A stretch of 36,986 bases of DNA from Candidatus Omnitrophota bacterium (GCA_028713415.1 JAQTOI010000009.1:1-36986); one strand, 5' to 3'; counted from the first letter of the stretch, positions 25,312 through 34,191 are shown. Numbers and translations are program-made. The notes: generated by a model not told the origin, from the sequence alone.

Positions 25312-27384
25312 ATGGGAAAAAGAAATATACGGCTAAAAATCATATTTATAACGGGACTTTTTCTATTCGAAGTATTTTTATTGACTTTCTTACTTTTTTG
25401 GGCTGTTCGCAACTATGAGAATAGCGTGAAATTATCTTCTACTGCCTCCGGAAAAATCGATGCGGTTAAGGATTTACAAATTGCTTTAGCGGAAGTTTCG
25501 ATGCCGGTAAATGATTTTCTTATTGCAGGCTCAGATAGAAACGAACCTAAGAATTTCAGAACCGTAAGCACGCGGCTTGAACGCCTCTTTGCTACTCTCG
25601 CAAAAGAAAAAATTACCGTTGGCGCACAAGTGCAGGTATTGGCAGATATTCAGAAAAAATATTTTTCCGGAAAAAAAATTGCGCAAAAAATTTTAAATCT
25701 ACCCGATGCGATCAGGGAACGTGAAGGTGGCGCATTAATGGAAAATATGGATAAGGAATTTAGCGATGCATTGCGCCAGGCTGAAAAATTGCATGAATAT
25801 GCGCTCCGTGGAGTTAGTGACGCGAAAAAAAATTACCAAAAATTCAGTAGCTTAATTGCCTTTCTGACTCTTGTTATTATACTTTTTAATCTATTTTTTA
25901 TCGCTGCTATTATAATTTTTTTTGAGCGTGCTGTAATAGCGCCGATTTTTTCTTTGCGCTCAGCCGCCCTTGAGGTTGCCGCGGGAAATCTGGATAAAAA
26001 GGTAGAAATTTACGCGAATAATGAGATTGGAGAACTTGCGGCTCTTTTTAATGTTATGGTAGAGAAGCGCAAAATGGCGCAAAATGAACTTTTAAATCAA
26101 AATCAAACTCAGGAGATACTTAATGATATTCTTAAAATATCTTTAGAAAATATTCCGTTTGCCGAAGTATTAAAGAAAACTATTGAGCGCCTGTTCTCCA
26201 TTCCTTGGTTTTCATTGGAAAGAAGAGGAGGTATATTTCTTGTTGAAGATAATCCGCAGCTCCTTACACTGAAAGCGCAGGCAGGCTTATCTTCTCAAAT
26301 TCAAGAAATGTGTGAATGTGTGCCTTTTGGAAAATGCCTTTGCGGTAGAGCGGCGGCTTCCGGTAAAATTGAATTTGCCGACTGTTTAGATGAACGGCAC
26401 GAAAGCACTTACAGCAACATGCCTCCTCACGGGCATTATTGCGTGCCGATTGTCAATGTTGATAAAAAACGGTTAGGGGTGATTAACCTTTACCTTAAAG
26501 AAGGGCATAAAGATTCAAGCAGAGAAAGGGAACTCCTTACGGCTATCGCCAATATCCTTGTGGGCATAATCGAGCGCAGAAGCGCGGAAGAATTGCGGGA
26601 AAAAGCCTACGCCGAGCTTAAAAGTACACAGGAGCAACTAATACAGTCAGAGAAATTTAGGGCTATAGGCAAACTCGCCAGCGGAATCGCGCATGAGGTA
26701 CGTAATCCACTAGCGATAATCATGCAGAGTGCAGACTACCTAGCGAATAAACTCTACGAAAACAAAGATGTAGGAGACGTTGCGAGCATGATTAAGGAAA
26801 ATATCAAGCGGGCCGACAACATTATTTGCGCTTTGGTTGATTTCTCCAGGGTAACTAAACTTGAGCTTGAGTCTCTCGATATTAATTTGCTGATAGAAAA
26901 TTCTCTTTTATTGATTCCGCACAGTTTTATTTTGGAGAATATAGAGGTGGTAAAGGCATTTAGCGCAAATCTCCCGCCAGTTACGGCTGATAAAAAAAAG
27001 CTTACCCAGGTATTTATTAATATATTCTTAAACGCTATACAGGCAATGCCCGACGGAGGCTCGCTCTTTATCCGCACCTACGAAACTAAAGTTACCGCAC
27101 CCTTTTACGATAAAAGCAAAGACGGGCAAGTAGCATTCGAAGCAGGAGAAAATATAGTACGTATTGAAATAGAAGATACAGGATGCGGCATCTCTCCAGA
27201 ACATCTAAAGTTAATTTTTGACCCATTTTTTACCACGCGTTCTTCTCAACAAGGCACTGGTTTAGGGTTAAGTGTAGTAAAAAATATTATTCAAATGCAT
27301 AAAGGTTTTATTGATGTAGAAAGCCAGGTGCAGAAGGGTACAAAATTTATTATTACCTTAAAAGGAGGTGGGTCAGTCGTATGA
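25312..27384 (+). CDS. Membrane sensor histidine kinase (TM-HAMP-GAF-HisKA-HATPase)
   Basis: Two TM segments, HAMP, GAF with a Cys-rich motif, GIAHEVRNPL H-box, N/G boxes (QVFINIFLNAIQAMPDGG, DTGCGIS, GTGLGLSVVKNI). Confidence 0.93.
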   Translation: MGKRNIRLKIIFITGLFLFEVFLLTFLLFWAVRNYENSVKLSSTASGKIDAVKDLQIALAEVSMPVNDFLIAGSDRNEPKNFRTVSTRLERLFATLAKEKITVGAQVQVLADIQKKYFSGKKIAQKILNLPDAIREREGGALMENMDKEFSDALRQAEKLHEYALRGVSDAKKNYQKFSSLIAFLTLVIILFNLFFIAAIIIFFERAVIAPIFSLRSAALEVAAGNLDKKVEIYANNEIGELAALFNVMVEKRKMAQNELLNQNQTQEILNDILKISLENIPFAEVLKKTIERLFSIPWFSLERRGGIFLVEDNPQLLTLKAQAGLSSQIQEMCECVPFGKCLCGRAAASGKIEFADCLDERHESTYSNMPPHGHYCVPIVNVDKKRLGVINLYLKEGHKDSSRERELLTAIANILVGIIERRSAEELREKAYAELKSTQEQLIQSEKFRAIGKLASGIAHEVRNPLAIIMQSADYLANKLYENKDVGDVASMIKENIKRADNIICALVDFSRVTKLELESLDINLLIENSLLLIPHSFILENIEVVKAFSANLPPVTADKKKLTQVFINIFLNAIQAMPDGGSLFIRTYETKVTAPFYDKSKDGQVAFEAGENIVRIEIEDTGCGISPEHLKLIFDPFFTTRSSQQGTGLGLSVVKNIIQMHKGFIDVESQVQKGTKFIITLKGGGSVV

Positions 27385-27764
27385 ACAAGAGAAGAATAAT
27401 GGTAGTTGACGATGAAGAAAATTTCTTACAGATTGTAAAGTTAAATCTAGAGGAAACAGGGCAATATGAGGTACTTACGTTATCAACTGCTAAAAATATA
27501 CTGGATGAGTTGCATCGGTTTAGGCCAGATCTAATATTTCTTGATCTTCTTATGCCTTCTGTTGGCGGTATTGATGCTTGCGAGGAACTTAACCATGACG
27601 ACTTGGGGCGTAAGACCCCCATTATCATCGTTTCCGGGCTTGCTAAAGAACAGGATAAACTTAAAGCGTATAAACTAGGTGTGATTGATTATCTTAATAA
27701 GCCAATCGATTTAAAGACTATGCTCAAGGCTGTTGATAAAGCATTAGGGGAGTTTAAGGTGTAA
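27381..27764 (+). CDS. Single-domain response regulator (receiver)
   Basis: VVDDEENF, LIFLDLLMPSVGG, IIVSG, YLNKPID; ATGA overlap with the kinase. Confidence 0.92.
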   Translation: MNKRRIMVVDDEENFLQIVKLNLEETGQYEVLTLSTAKNILDELHRFRPDLIFLDLLMPSVGGIDACEELNHDDLGRKTPIIIVSGLAKEQDKLKAYKLGVIDYLNKPIDLKTMLKAVDKALGEFKV

Positions 27765-27811
27765 ACAATTGTGGGCGCTAATTCTATATGAATCTAAAAT
27801 AGGAGTAAACG

Positions 27812-29464
27812 ATGAATAGGGTCCTTATTGTGGACGATGAAACAGAAGTATTGGAAGCACTATCTTCTAATTTGATGCGCCGCGGATATTCTGTGAATAC
27901 AGCCCCCAATGCTGAAGCTGGAATTGCGAAGACAAAGACAGAGAGATTTGACGTAGCCCTTGTTGATATTAAATTGCCGGGCATGGATGGAATAATGCTG
28001 CTTGAACAGATAAAAAAGATAGATGCTGAGATGGAAGTTGTTATGATTACCGGGCATGCATCAGTCGAATCTGTTAAGCTGTGCATGCAGAAAGGTGCTT
28101 ATGATTATATTGAGAAGCCATTGGATACCAATAGAATCGCAGTAGTTATTGAGAAGGCGCTCGAAAAACGCCAACTCACAACAACGGTTGCTTTGCATGA
28201 AATAAGCAAGGCGATTTTTTCTACAATAGAAATGGATGAGCTCCTAAAAATAATTGTAGATTTGGCCATGAAAGTTTTACAGGCGGATGATTGTTCTATA
28301 ATGCTTTTTGATGAAAACAATAAGTTATATATTGCTTTTTCTCATGGTCTTGACGAAGAGATTAAAAAGAGCACTAGATTAGCTATTGGAGAAAAGATTG
28401 CCGGATGGGTTGCGGAAACTAAGCAGCCAATAATTCTAATTAATGGCTTGACGAATGACCCAAGATTTGCGGGTATAACGGGAAGAGAAAATATTAAATC
28501 AGCTATAGTAAATCCGCTACTGAAAAATGATAAAATATTAGGCATTCTAGCAGTTAGCCGCAAACAAATAGAAGAGAATTTTAATAAAGCTGATTTGTAT
28601 AAAGCGACAGTATTTGCTTCTTTGGTAAGTTTAGCGTTAGATAATGCAAATTTATATAAAAATATTCAAAAATTGCGAAACGAACTCATTCTGGTTAATA
28701 AAAGTCTAGAAAATAAAGAAAAAAATGCTTTGGCAATGGTTGCGCAGCTTAGAGCTGCGCACGAAGAGTTAAAGGCCAATCAGTACCAATTGTTGCAGTC
28801 TGCAAAACTTTCCGCTTTAGGCCGGCTCGTCTCTGATATGGCTCATGAAGTCAATAATCCCTTAATGATAATTTCAGGTAATGCCCAACTTTCTCTTATG
28901 GAAGAGATATCAAGCGAAACGGTAAAAAATAATCTTAAGGTTATTTTTGAAGAAAGCCAGCATGCAAAGGATATCCTGCAAAGGTTGCTCAAATTCGCCC
29001 GTCCCAGTAAGGACCAGGTGAAAGATGTAGATATCAACAAGAGCATAGAATCGGTGGCAATCCTTTTAGGGCACCAATTTAATTTATCTAACGTCCAAAT
29101 AATAAGGAGCTATGCCGATGATTTGCCGCATATTTCAATAGATGAATGCCAAATGCATGAAGTATTCATGAATCTTTTAAATAATGCCAGAGATGCTATG
29201 CCTGGAGGCGGAGTTATTACGATAACTACCGGTATTGAGGGCGACTATTTGAAAATAGACTTTTGCGATACCGGATGCGGTATGTCTGAAGAAAATATGA
29301 AAAAAATATTTGAGCCATTTTTTACCACCAAGGAAAAAGGCACAGGGCTTGGTTTGTCAGTATCGTATGGTATCGTAAAGGTGCATAACGGTGAACTGAA
29401 ATTAAAAAGCATTCCCGACAAGGGCACCACCGCCACTATATACTTACCCTTAAAGAGAAGCTAA
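27812..29464 (+). CDS. REC-GAF-histidine kinase hybrid
   Basis: LIVDDETEVLEAL / VALVDIKLPGMDG / YIEKPLD receiver, GAF domain, DMAHEVNNPL H-box, FMNLLNNARDAMPGGG, GTGLGLSVSYGIV. Confidence 0.93.
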   Translation: MNRVLIVDDETEVLEALSSNLMRRGYSVNTAPNAEAGIAKTKTERFDVALVDIKLPGMDGIMLLEQIKKIDAEMEVVMITGHASVESVKLCMQKGAYDYIEKPLDTNRIAVVIEKALEKRQLTTTVALHEISKAIFSTIEMDELLKIIVDLAMKVLQADDCSIMLFDENNKLYIAFSHGLDEEIKKSTRLAIGEKIAGWVAETKQPIILINGLTNDPRFAGITGRENIKSAIVNPLLKNDKILGILAVSRKQIEENFNKADLYKATVFASLVSLALDNANLYKNIQKLRNELILVNKSLENKEKNALAMVAQLRAAHEELKANQYQLLQSAKLSALGRLVSDMAHEVNNPLMIISGNAQLSLMEEISSETVKNNLKVIFEESQHAKDILQRLLKFARPSKDQVKDVDINKSIESVAILLGHQFNLSNVQIIRSYADDLPHISIDECQMHEVFMNLLNNARDAMPGGGVITITTGIEGDYLKIDFCDTGCGMSEENMKKIFEPFFTTKEKGTGLGLSVSYGIVKVHNGELKLKSIPDKGTTATIYLPLKRS

Positions 29465-29838
29465 TGTATACTATTTTAGTTATTGACGATGAACCGAAGA
29501 TGGCCGATATTCTGCAGCGTTTTTTGATTAAATCAGGATTCAAAGTAATGGTCGCTCTGGGCGGAGAAGAAGGTATGGGTGTTTTGTGTTCCGCGGTTAA
29601 AGTGGATCTAATAACTTTAGACATGAAAATGCCTGGAGTAACCGGAATTAATGTTTTGAGGGGGATGAGGGGATTAAATAGAAAAACACCGGCCATTATT
29701 CTTACCGGTTCAATTAACCTAGACTATTTCCTGTTTACGGAGTTGCAGGAAGTTGGGCTTACGCGCGAAGATATTCTTTATAAACCCGTAGATTTATTTG
29801 TATTCTTAACACTGATCAAAAAGAGACTTGGGATATAA
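29464..29838 (+). CDS. Single-domain response regulator (receiver)
   Basis: LVIDDEPKMADIL, LITLDMKMPGVTG, IILTGS, LYKPVDL. Confidence 0.9.
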   Translation: MYTILVIDDEPKMADILQRFLIKSGFKVMVALGGEEGMGVLCSAVKVDLITLDMKMPGVTGINVLRGMRGLNRKTPAIILTGSINLDYFLFTELQEVGLTREDILYKPVDLFVFLTLIKKRLGI

Positions 29839-29880
29839 AAGCATAATAGCGGATTCATCTATCAATGTAAGAGGGGCAAT

Positions 29881-30648
29881 ATGTTCAAAAGCGTTTTGTT
29901 AGCGGATAGTGATATTAAATTTAGAGAAAAATTTCACGATACATTATCTTTAATCGGACATAAGGTAGATTGCCTAACCAATAGCGAAGATATTTTTACG
30001 CGGTTAGAAACCGAAAAGCCTGGCCTGCTTGTTTTAGGGCACGATTTAATTTCACTGACAACGTATGAATTTCTTGAAAAGCTAAGGGCAATTGAAAAAC
30101 AGATGCCGGTTGTGTTTTTAATAAAAGAATCCCCGAGCACCCTCGCGTTATCTAAAATCAAAAGCTTTGCCGCGGTAGATGTCGTAAAGAAAGATTTTTC
30201 TAATCATCTTATGTTTAAGGTTATCCTAGAGATTATACACGAGCCTGGCGAAAAGATTGAGGAGGGCAAACATTCAAATTTGGGAAAAATACTGGTTGTC
30301 GATGATATGGCTCAGATGAGAACGTTAGTAAAAGGTTTATTGAAGTTTCGCGGTTTTGATGCTCTTGAGGCGCCCGGCGGCAAAGAGGCTTTAGAGCTGA
30401 CAGAAAAAGAAAAGCCTAGATTAATCCTCTTGGATATGAGAATGCCGCAGATGGATGGGTTGGCGGTATTGAATAAAATTAAAGAATTTGATAATTCGAT
30501 AAAGGTTGTTATGCTAAGCGGGTTAGAGGATGAAGAAGCCATTAATGAAGCACTTAGGGCGGGAGCCTGTGATTTTCTCGTCAAGCCATTTGATTTTAAA
30601 AAACTTGAAGTGTTAGCCTTAGCGATACTTATATCAATATCACGTTAA
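29881..30648 (+). CDS. Tandem receiver protein (degenerate REC followed by canonical REC)
   Basis: REC1 ADSDIKFREKF...LLVLGHDLIS lacks the usual phospho-Asp context; REC2 VVDDMAQMRT...LILLDMRMPQMDG...LVKPFD is intact. Confidence 0.88.
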   Translation: MFKSVLLADSDIKFREKFHDTLSLIGHKVDCLTNSEDIFTRLETEKPGLLVLGHDLISLTTYEFLEKLRAIEKQMPVVFLIKESPSTLALSKIKSFAAVDVVKKDFSNHLMFKVILEIIHEPGEKIEEGKHSNLGKILVVDDMAQMRTLVKGLLKFRGFDALEAPGGKEALELTEKEKPRLILLDMRMPQMDGLAVLNKIKEFDNSIKVVMLSGLEDEEAINEALRAGACDFLVKPFDFKKLEVLALAILISISR

Positions 30649-31800
30649 ATTCTTACTTCCCTGATACATTTCATACTTTAGGAGACGGCATTCAATCTGC
30701 GCGTTGAAAAACTGCAGGCGTTTACTTGTGCGTAAGCCAACTTTTTTTGCGAGTTCCATATTTGCGGTGAAAATATAAGCTGTAAGCCCCACACATTTTT
30801 GCTTGAAAAAATCACCTATTTTTTCGTAAGTTTCTTCAAGCTCCCGCACGCTCCCCATGCGAATTCCGTATTCCGGATTAAGGATAATGATTCCCTTGTT
30901 TAAAGGAATAGGAGTTTGAGAAAAGTCGCATACCTTAAATTCAATAAACCTGTCAACGCCGGCGGTCATTGCATTGCTTCTAGCGGCTTCAATAGCTTGC
31001 TTGTCGATATCCGTGGCCAGGATAGGAGCTTTTAAAACTTTCTTACTTATCTTTTGCGCTTCTTTGCGCATCGCCTGCCACACTTTTGCGTCAAAGCCTT
31101 TAAGGTGCATAAAACCAAAATTGCCTCGAAGTGCGCCTGCCGCCCTATTTAATGCGATAAGTGCAGCTTCTATCGCCAGCGTTCCGCTTCCGCACATCGG
31201 GTTTATGAACGGTTCTTGGCCGCTGTAACCAGTGGCCATTACAAGGCTAGCTGCCAGAGTTTCCTGTATGGGCGCTTTATGGGGATTTTTTCTGTAGTTT
31301 CTATCGGCTAATTTCTGCCCTGAAGTATTCAGGTAGAGCCAGCAGCGGTTATCTTTCCAATAAAGATGAATAACGATATTGGTACGTTTTATCCCTGAGT
31401 CAGGCCGGCGCGAATATTTTTTAAAAAGGCGGTCGACTATAGCGTCTTTGGTTTTTTGGCTGGCGAATACAGGGTTACGTATCGAAGAGGTATTCGTTTG
31501 CGCAACTACGTTTATGTATTCATCGATGTCAATAATGTCTTCCCAGGCCAAGGCCGAAACTTGCCCGTAGAGCTCTTCCGGCGTTTCTGCGTTAAATTCT
31601 CCAAGTAAATAAAGCACATTATACGCAGTACGTAGATAAAGGTTAAGCTTAAAAGTATCGCGCAAGGCTGCCTTGATAGTGAGGCCTGTGTTATGGCGTG
31701 ATAGTATTATAAAGCCTAAACGCTCTACTTCCTGCGCCAAATAAGGCATTAAGCCGTTTGCGCAGGTTACCAGAACAGTATTTTTACGTTCAAGGTCCAT
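30640..31800 (-). CDS. THUMP-domain class I SAM-dependent RNA methyltransferase (RlmL N-terminal-domain-like)
   Basis: THUMP-like N-terminus, NRKNPHKAPIQETLAASLVMATGY, INPMCGSGTLAIEAAL, NPEYGIRMG. Confidence 0.87.
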   Translation of the reverse strand: MDLERKNTVLVTCANGLMPYLAQEVERLGFIILSRHNTGLTIKAALRDTFKLNLYLRTAYNVLYLLGEFNAETPEELYGQVSALAWEDIIDIDEYINVVAQTNTSSIRNPVFASQKTKDAIVDRLFKKYSRRPDSGIKRTNIVIHLYWKDNRCWLYLNTSGQKLADRNYRKNPHKAPIQETLAASLVMATGYSGQEPFINPMCGSGTLAIEAALIALNRAAGALRGNFGFMHLKGFDAKVWQAMRKEAQKISKKVLKAPILATDIDKQAIEAARSNAMTAGVDRFIEFKVCDFSQTPIPLNKGIIILNPEYGIRMGSVRELEETYEKIGDFFKQKCVGLTAYIFTANMELAKKVGLRTSKRLQFFNAQIECRLLKYEMYQGSKNLT

Positions 31801-31856
31801 ATTGATTAAGCCTATTATAGGCTAAGTATGCCAAACTGTCATTCATAAATTTTTTA

Positions 31857-31884
31857 TTGACAAAAAATAAATTTGTTGTATAGT
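31857..31884 (+). promoter_or_regulatory. Sigma70-like promoter upstream of the cold-shock gene
   Basis: TTGACA (31857-31862), 16-nt spacer, TATAGT (31879-31884). Confidence 0.7.
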
Positions 31885-31920
31885 ATCTTTCTTCGTAGTA
31901 ACGAGGTGTAGAGTTTTAAG

Positions 31921-31957
31921 CCGTAAGGTCAGAGAAACATCACCTTACGGTTTTTTT
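31921..31957 (+). terminator. Intrinsic-terminator-like hairpin in the cold-shock gene leader
   Basis: ccgtaaggt-cagagaaacatc-accttacgg followed by ttttttt, 50 nt before the csp ATG. Confidence 0.8.
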
Positions 31958-32007
31958 GCTTCTCACTAATATTTATTACAATTTTACAAAAAGGAGGTAG
32001 TAACACA

Positions 32008-32208
32008 ATGGCTAAAGGTAAGGTTAAATGGTTCAACAACAAGAAGGGCTATGGATTCATTACCCTTGAGTCAGGCAATGATGTGTTTGTGCATCATACT
32101 GCAATTCAGGGTGAAGGCTATAAGTCTCTAGAAGAAGGCCAGGAAGTTGAATGCGAAACCCAGATGGGCGCTAAGGGCGAGCAGGCAACCAAGGTCGTTA
32201 AGTTGTAA
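32008..32208 (+). CDS. Cold-shock protein (CspA family)
   Basis: [30 protein letters not shown] with RNP1 and RNP2; SD aaggagg. Confidence 0.96.
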   Translation: MAKGKVKWFNNKKGYGFITLESGNDVFVHHTAIQGEGYKSLEEGQEVECETQMGAKGEQATKVVKL

Positions 32209-32223
32209 ACCAAAAAAGACGGT

Positions 32224-32259
32224 AAAGGCCCGGCAGAAAAGCCGGGCCTTTATTTTTTC
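32224..32259 (+). terminator. Intrinsic terminator of the cold-shock gene
   Basis: aaaggcccggc-agaaaa-gccgggccttt followed by attttttc. Confidence 0.9.
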
Positions 32260-32445
32260 AATGAGGCAGCAACCTTTTCAAGCTTCAAGAGCGCAGAAAA
32301 GTTGCGTGGCCGAATTGATCCTGCGAGTGGTTCTAAAATTACGAAGTAATTTCAGCACTGTTAACGAAGCAGGATAACTTTCTTAATCCTCCATGCTTTT
32401 TCCAGGTATCAAAACCCCATTTATCTTTATATTTCCAGCTTTATC

Positions 32446-32473
32446 TTGACACAAACACCGCATCAGTTAAAAT
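32446..32473 (+). promoter_or_regulatory. Sigma70-like promoter upstream of the MFS gene
   Basis: TTGACA (32446-32451), 16-nt spacer, TAAAAT (32468-32473). Confidence 0.6.
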
Positions 32474-32498
32474 ACTTTCATTATTAACCCGTAAGGCC

Positions 32499-33665
32499 AT
32501 GCAGAATTCAAAAAAATCCGCATTAAAATTCATAATTTTATTGGGCTTGGTGAGTTTGTGCGCGGACATTACCTATGAAGGCAGCCGCAGTATTACAGGC
32601 CCTTTTCTTGCTACTTTAGGTGCAACAGGCGCAATAGTGGGGTTTATCTCCGGCTTTGGAGAATTGGTCGGATACGGCCTGCGCCTCCTTTCCGGCTACA
32701 TCACTGATAAAACAAAAAAATACTGGTTTATTACGATTTTTGGTTATGCTATCAATCTGGCTGCAGTGCCGCTATTGGCTCTTGCCGGCCGCTGGGAAAT
32801 AGCTGGAGCGCTTATAATTTTGGAGCGAATGGGCAAAGCTATTCGAACTCCCGCCAGAGATGCCATGTTGTCTCACGCAACCAAGGAACACGGCCATGGT
32901 TTTGGGTTTGGTTTACATGAGGCAATGGACCAAATTGGGGCTTTAACAGGCCCTTCGATTGTTGCCCTGGTTCTATATTTAAGAGGAAGTTATAAAGCCG
33001 GGTTTGCTATTCTGCTTATACCTGCACTTTTTGCTCTTACTATTTTGGTTATTGCGCGCCACATTTACCCTAAACCCCAAGAATTTGAACTAAGCACGCC
33101 CGCAATTCAAAAAAAAGGCATTAATCGGACCTTTTGGTTATATTTAGCTGCCGTTTCTATGGTTGCGGCGGGCTACGCTGATTTTCCGCTGATTGCATAT
33201 CATTGCAAAAAAATGTCAATAGCATCAGATAGTTTTATTCCGATTTTTTATACCATTGCCATGGGGGTTGATGCTATAGCCGCGCTTGTTTTTGGACGCC
33301 TTTTTGACCGCATAGGGCTGTTAGCCATGGCTATCGCTGTTACGATTTCATTGCTATTTGCTCCTTTGGTTTTTTTCGGCAGCTTCTGGGTAGTACTTGC
33401 AGGAATGATTTTGTGGGGTATTGGCATGGGGGCTCAAGAGTCAATTATGCGCGCTGCAGTCGCCGATATGGTCTCTAGCGAAAGAAGAGCTTCTGCCTAC
33501 GGAATATTTAATACCGGTTACGGCGTGTTTTGGTTTTTAGGCAGCCTGCTGATGGGTTTTCTTTATGATATATCATTACCCTTGTTGGCCGCGTTTTCTG
33601 TTGGCACGCAATTTGCCGCAATTGGCATATTTGTTTTGGCCAAAAAGAGCCTAAACAAAAGCTAA
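32499..33665 (+). CDS. MFS transporter
   Basis: About 12 hydrophobic segments; RTPARDAMLSHATKEHGHGFGFGLHEAMDQIGALTGP cytoplasmic-loop pattern typical of an MFS subgroup. Confidence 0.9.
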   Translation: MQNSKKSALKFIILLGLVSLCADITYEGSRSITGPFLATLGATGAIVGFISGFGELVGYGLRLLSGYITDKTKKYWFITIFGYAINLAAVPLLALAGRWEIAGALIILERMGKAIRTPARDAMLSHATKEHGHGFGFGLHEAMDQIGALTGPSIVALVLYLRGSYKAGFAILLIPALFALTILVIARHIYPKPQEFELSTPAIQKKGINRTFWLYLAAVSMVAAGYADFPLIAYHCKKMSIASDSFIPIFYTIAMGVDAIAALVFGRLFDRIGLLAMAIAVTISLLFAPLVFFGSFWVVLAGMILWGIGMGAQESIMRAAVADMVSSERRASAYGIFNTGYGVFWFLGSLLMGFLYDISLPLLAAFSVGTQFAAIGIFVLAKKSLNKS

Positions 33666-33705
33666 ACCATTCTTAAGAAACCCTTGAATTTATAACAAAA
33701 AACAC

Positions 33706-33734
33706 TTGCTATACTCACGGCAGCTTGTTATAAT
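33706..33734 (+). promoter_or_regulatory. Sigma70-like promoter of the tRNA gene
   Basis: TTGCTA (33706-33711), 17-nt spacer, TATAAT (33729-33734), 16 nt before the tRNA. Confidence 0.75.
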
Positions 33735-33750
33735 TTTTAATACTTTTGAA

Positions 33751-33825
33751 GGGCCCGTAGCTCAGTCGGTTTAGAGCAGTTGACTCATAATCAATTGGTC
33801 CGGGGTTCAAGTCCCTGCGGGCCCA
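33751..33825 (+). tRNA. tRNA with CAT anticodon (elongator Met, or Ile2 if lysidine-modified)
   Basis: Acceptor gggcccg/cgggccc, D arm, anticodon loop ctCATaa, T-loop ttcaagt. CCA not encoded. Confidence 0.92.
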
Positions 33826-33826
33826 G
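33808..33826 (+). repeat. Direct repeat copy 1 (tRNA 3' end)
   Basis: caagtccctgcgggcccag, identical to 33938-33956. Confidence 0.95.
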
Positions 33827-33937
33827 GATGCGCGAGTACGCAATGCTCTTGAGGCAAAATTGCGTTTTTATAGATAGCTTAGCAGAACACTTGGATCTAA
33901 TAGCACACTTCGTGTGCGCTGCTTCGCAGATTAGATA

Positions 33938-33956
33938 CAAGTCCCTGCGGGCCCAG
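33938..33956 (+). repeat. Direct repeat copy 2 (orphan tRNA 3' fragment)
   Basis: caagtccctgcgggcccag, identical to the tRNA 3' end at 33808-33826. Confidence 0.95.
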
Positions 33957-34063
33957 TTGTTTAAAGCCGTTGACTTTAAACAACAGAGCAATTGAGCAAT
34001 CGAAAATAGAACAATAGATTTGAGGCTCAATTGCGGTCTATTGTTCAATTGTTCTATTGCTCG
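33956..34063. repeat. Palindromic intergenic element
   Basis: gttgtttaaag-ccgttga-ctttaaacaac (11-bp arms), then a longer imperfect inverted repeat gagcaattgagcaat...tagaacaatagat...tctattgttcaattgttctattgctc. Confidence 0.75.
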
Positions 34064-34191
34064 AAGGTGAGACGCAACGCTCTTAGGCTAAACTTGTTTT
34101 TTATGGAACGCTTAGTAAATACTCGGATTTAATGACACATGGCATATAGCATAAAATTATTCGCCACGTGCTATAAGCCATACGCTATTTA

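Noticed and set aside
32147-32377. ORF overlapping the end of the cold-shock gene
   Set aside because: It runs out of frame through csp and across its terminator; no family resemblance.
33780-34048. ORFs on both strands across the tRNA region
   Set aside because: They overlap the tRNA and repeats and encode no recognisable domain.
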